From: Henckelia pumila | Taxonomy: Eukaryota; Streptophyta; Magnoliopsida; Lamiales; Gesneriaceae | Length of the DNA: 64,000 nucleotides | NCBI RefSeq assembly: GCF_033568475.1 | Contig: NC_133122.1 | Location: 148,876,861-148,940,860 of the forward strand | Direction of reading: 5' to 3' | Shown: positions 63,152 through 64,000 of the stretch, piece after piece | Layout of the letters: every line of letters starts with the position of its first letter | How positions within the stretch are numbered: the stretch's first letter is position 1 | Made by a program: the position numbers and the translations under genes | Notes under the pieces: generated by a model | Told to the model about the DNA's origin: nothing | The model's input: only the letters and a program-made list of their open reading frames with translations | Database searches by the model: none

Positions 63152-64000
63152 AGTATAGGTTTTTTTTTGGCTCTAATTACTTTTTTGTCGAATCACTAAA
63201 TCCAAATAATAATGCTTATTTGAAATCAATTTTCTCTTACGTAGCTAGCTCATTTAATGATAGTATAAAACCCGATATTACATACATTAAAATCTATCCA
63301 AGAAAAATTAAAACTTTTTCATCCTATTTTGAAATACAGTGTGTCACTCTGGTTTAATTTTTTATTATTTTCTTGTTTACATGGATTTTAATCCAAAAAG
63401 AGAGAACAAAATTAAGTTAATACTAGATAAAAATCAAACTTAATTTGATAAATTACCGGACTAAAGTGGCATACCAATTTATGATTTATGAAACTAGCTA
63501 GCTAACTATTGCTTTACAAGTTAGTAGGGTATACACTACACACCTCCATGCATGTTCACAAATATTCTTATACACATGTGCAAACTGAAATCCTAAAACT
63601 CGAAAAATAAGATCCAAATTCTACACTCGATCAAGCCTAATTAGTTGAACCAAAACCTCAATAATGTGAACTTTGAGAAACCCGATCGAGTTTTCCTGAG
63701 CAATCGGGAGGTTGAATATCGTAAATAGTTGTTTTTAGTTATTAAAAGTATTGAATTTGGGTTTTTGAATATATACAATTGTATGTTAAAAGTTATGGAG
63801 AATGTTGTTAAGAATTGAACTTGCACCTACTCAACCTCAAATTAAACTAATTTAAGGAGAAGGTTTGTCTTTGTCTATATATTGAACTCCCAAGCTATTT
63901 ATTCAACCGTTGTGAGACACAATTAATACATCAACACACCCCTCTCATCGCCAGAAATAAAACGACTGGAGCGTGAAGACATTAAAGGGTGACCCAATTA

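Larger units (their letters stand above)
51300..64000. other. Gene-free repeat-rich region
   Basis: I find no supported gene in these 12.7 kb. The reading frames present are short, AT-rich and without domain motifs. The first part is the promoter side of the cytokinin dehydrogenase gene. The remainder holds a TRIM-like element (52297-52631), several GAGACGGTCTCA-family MITEs, two hAT-like remnants, a large foldback (57627-58397) with a smaller relative, and a TA microsatellite (about 60112-60149). Confidence 0.7.

Overview
This window looks like nuclear DNA of a eudicot plant, possibly an asterid in the Lamiales. The genes are split by many GT-AG introns, the intergenic DNA is very AT-rich, and plant LTR retrotransposons, TRIMs, MITEs and a SINE are common. 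The lineage guess rests only on the repeat style and is weak.

Six protein-coding genes can be assembled exon by exon with consistent reading phase. On the + strand: NUP93 (8186-14879, 15 exons, 864 aa, nuclear pore scaffold); a SEN54-type tRNA-splicing endonuclease subunit (20310-22332, 271 aa); a penta-EF-hand calcium-binding protein of the CML49/50 type (26125-28050, 268 aa); and a small plant protein with two internal repeats and no known function (47991-48521, 176 aa). On the - strand: a TPR plus DnaJ co-chaperone-like protein (38629-45802, 11 exons, 1290 aa) and a cytokinin dehydrogenase (48925-51224, 5 exons, 551 aa). From memory, the Arabidopsis orthologues of NUP93 and SEN54 are neighbours, as are those of the cytokinin dehydrogenase and the TPR-DnaJ gene, so the gene order looks like ancient conserved synteny.

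Layout: 1-3786 is the end of a large minus-strand LTR retrotransposon (a 1.8 kb LTR, a primer-binding site, and a GC-rich hairpin array in the leader). 3787-8030 is intergenic with MITE, SINE and hAT-like remnants. NUP93, SEN54 and the EF-hand gene follow, separated by AT-rich repeat DNA. 28051-31971 holds a tiny TRIM element, a perfect 116-bp palindrome and a diverged repeat array. 31972-38336 is a complete Ty1-copia element, very young by its LTRs but with broken coding regions, about 290 bp downstream of the TPR-DnaJ stop codon. The TPR-DnaJ gene, the small-protein gene and the cytokinin dehydrogenase gene fill 38629-51224. From about 51300 to the end (12.7 kb) I see no gene, only dispersed repeats.

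The genes do not form a pathway together; they are mostly housekeeping plus one hormone-catabolism gene. I found no CRISPR array, rRNA gene, intact tRNA gene or bacterial-style system. The most unusual signals are a 40-bp tandem duplication that doubles the 3' splice site of NUP93 intron 2, the perfect palindrome, a pair of related Mutator-type MITEs with exact 9-bp target duplications, the dead-but-young copia element, and the uncharacterised repeat protein.
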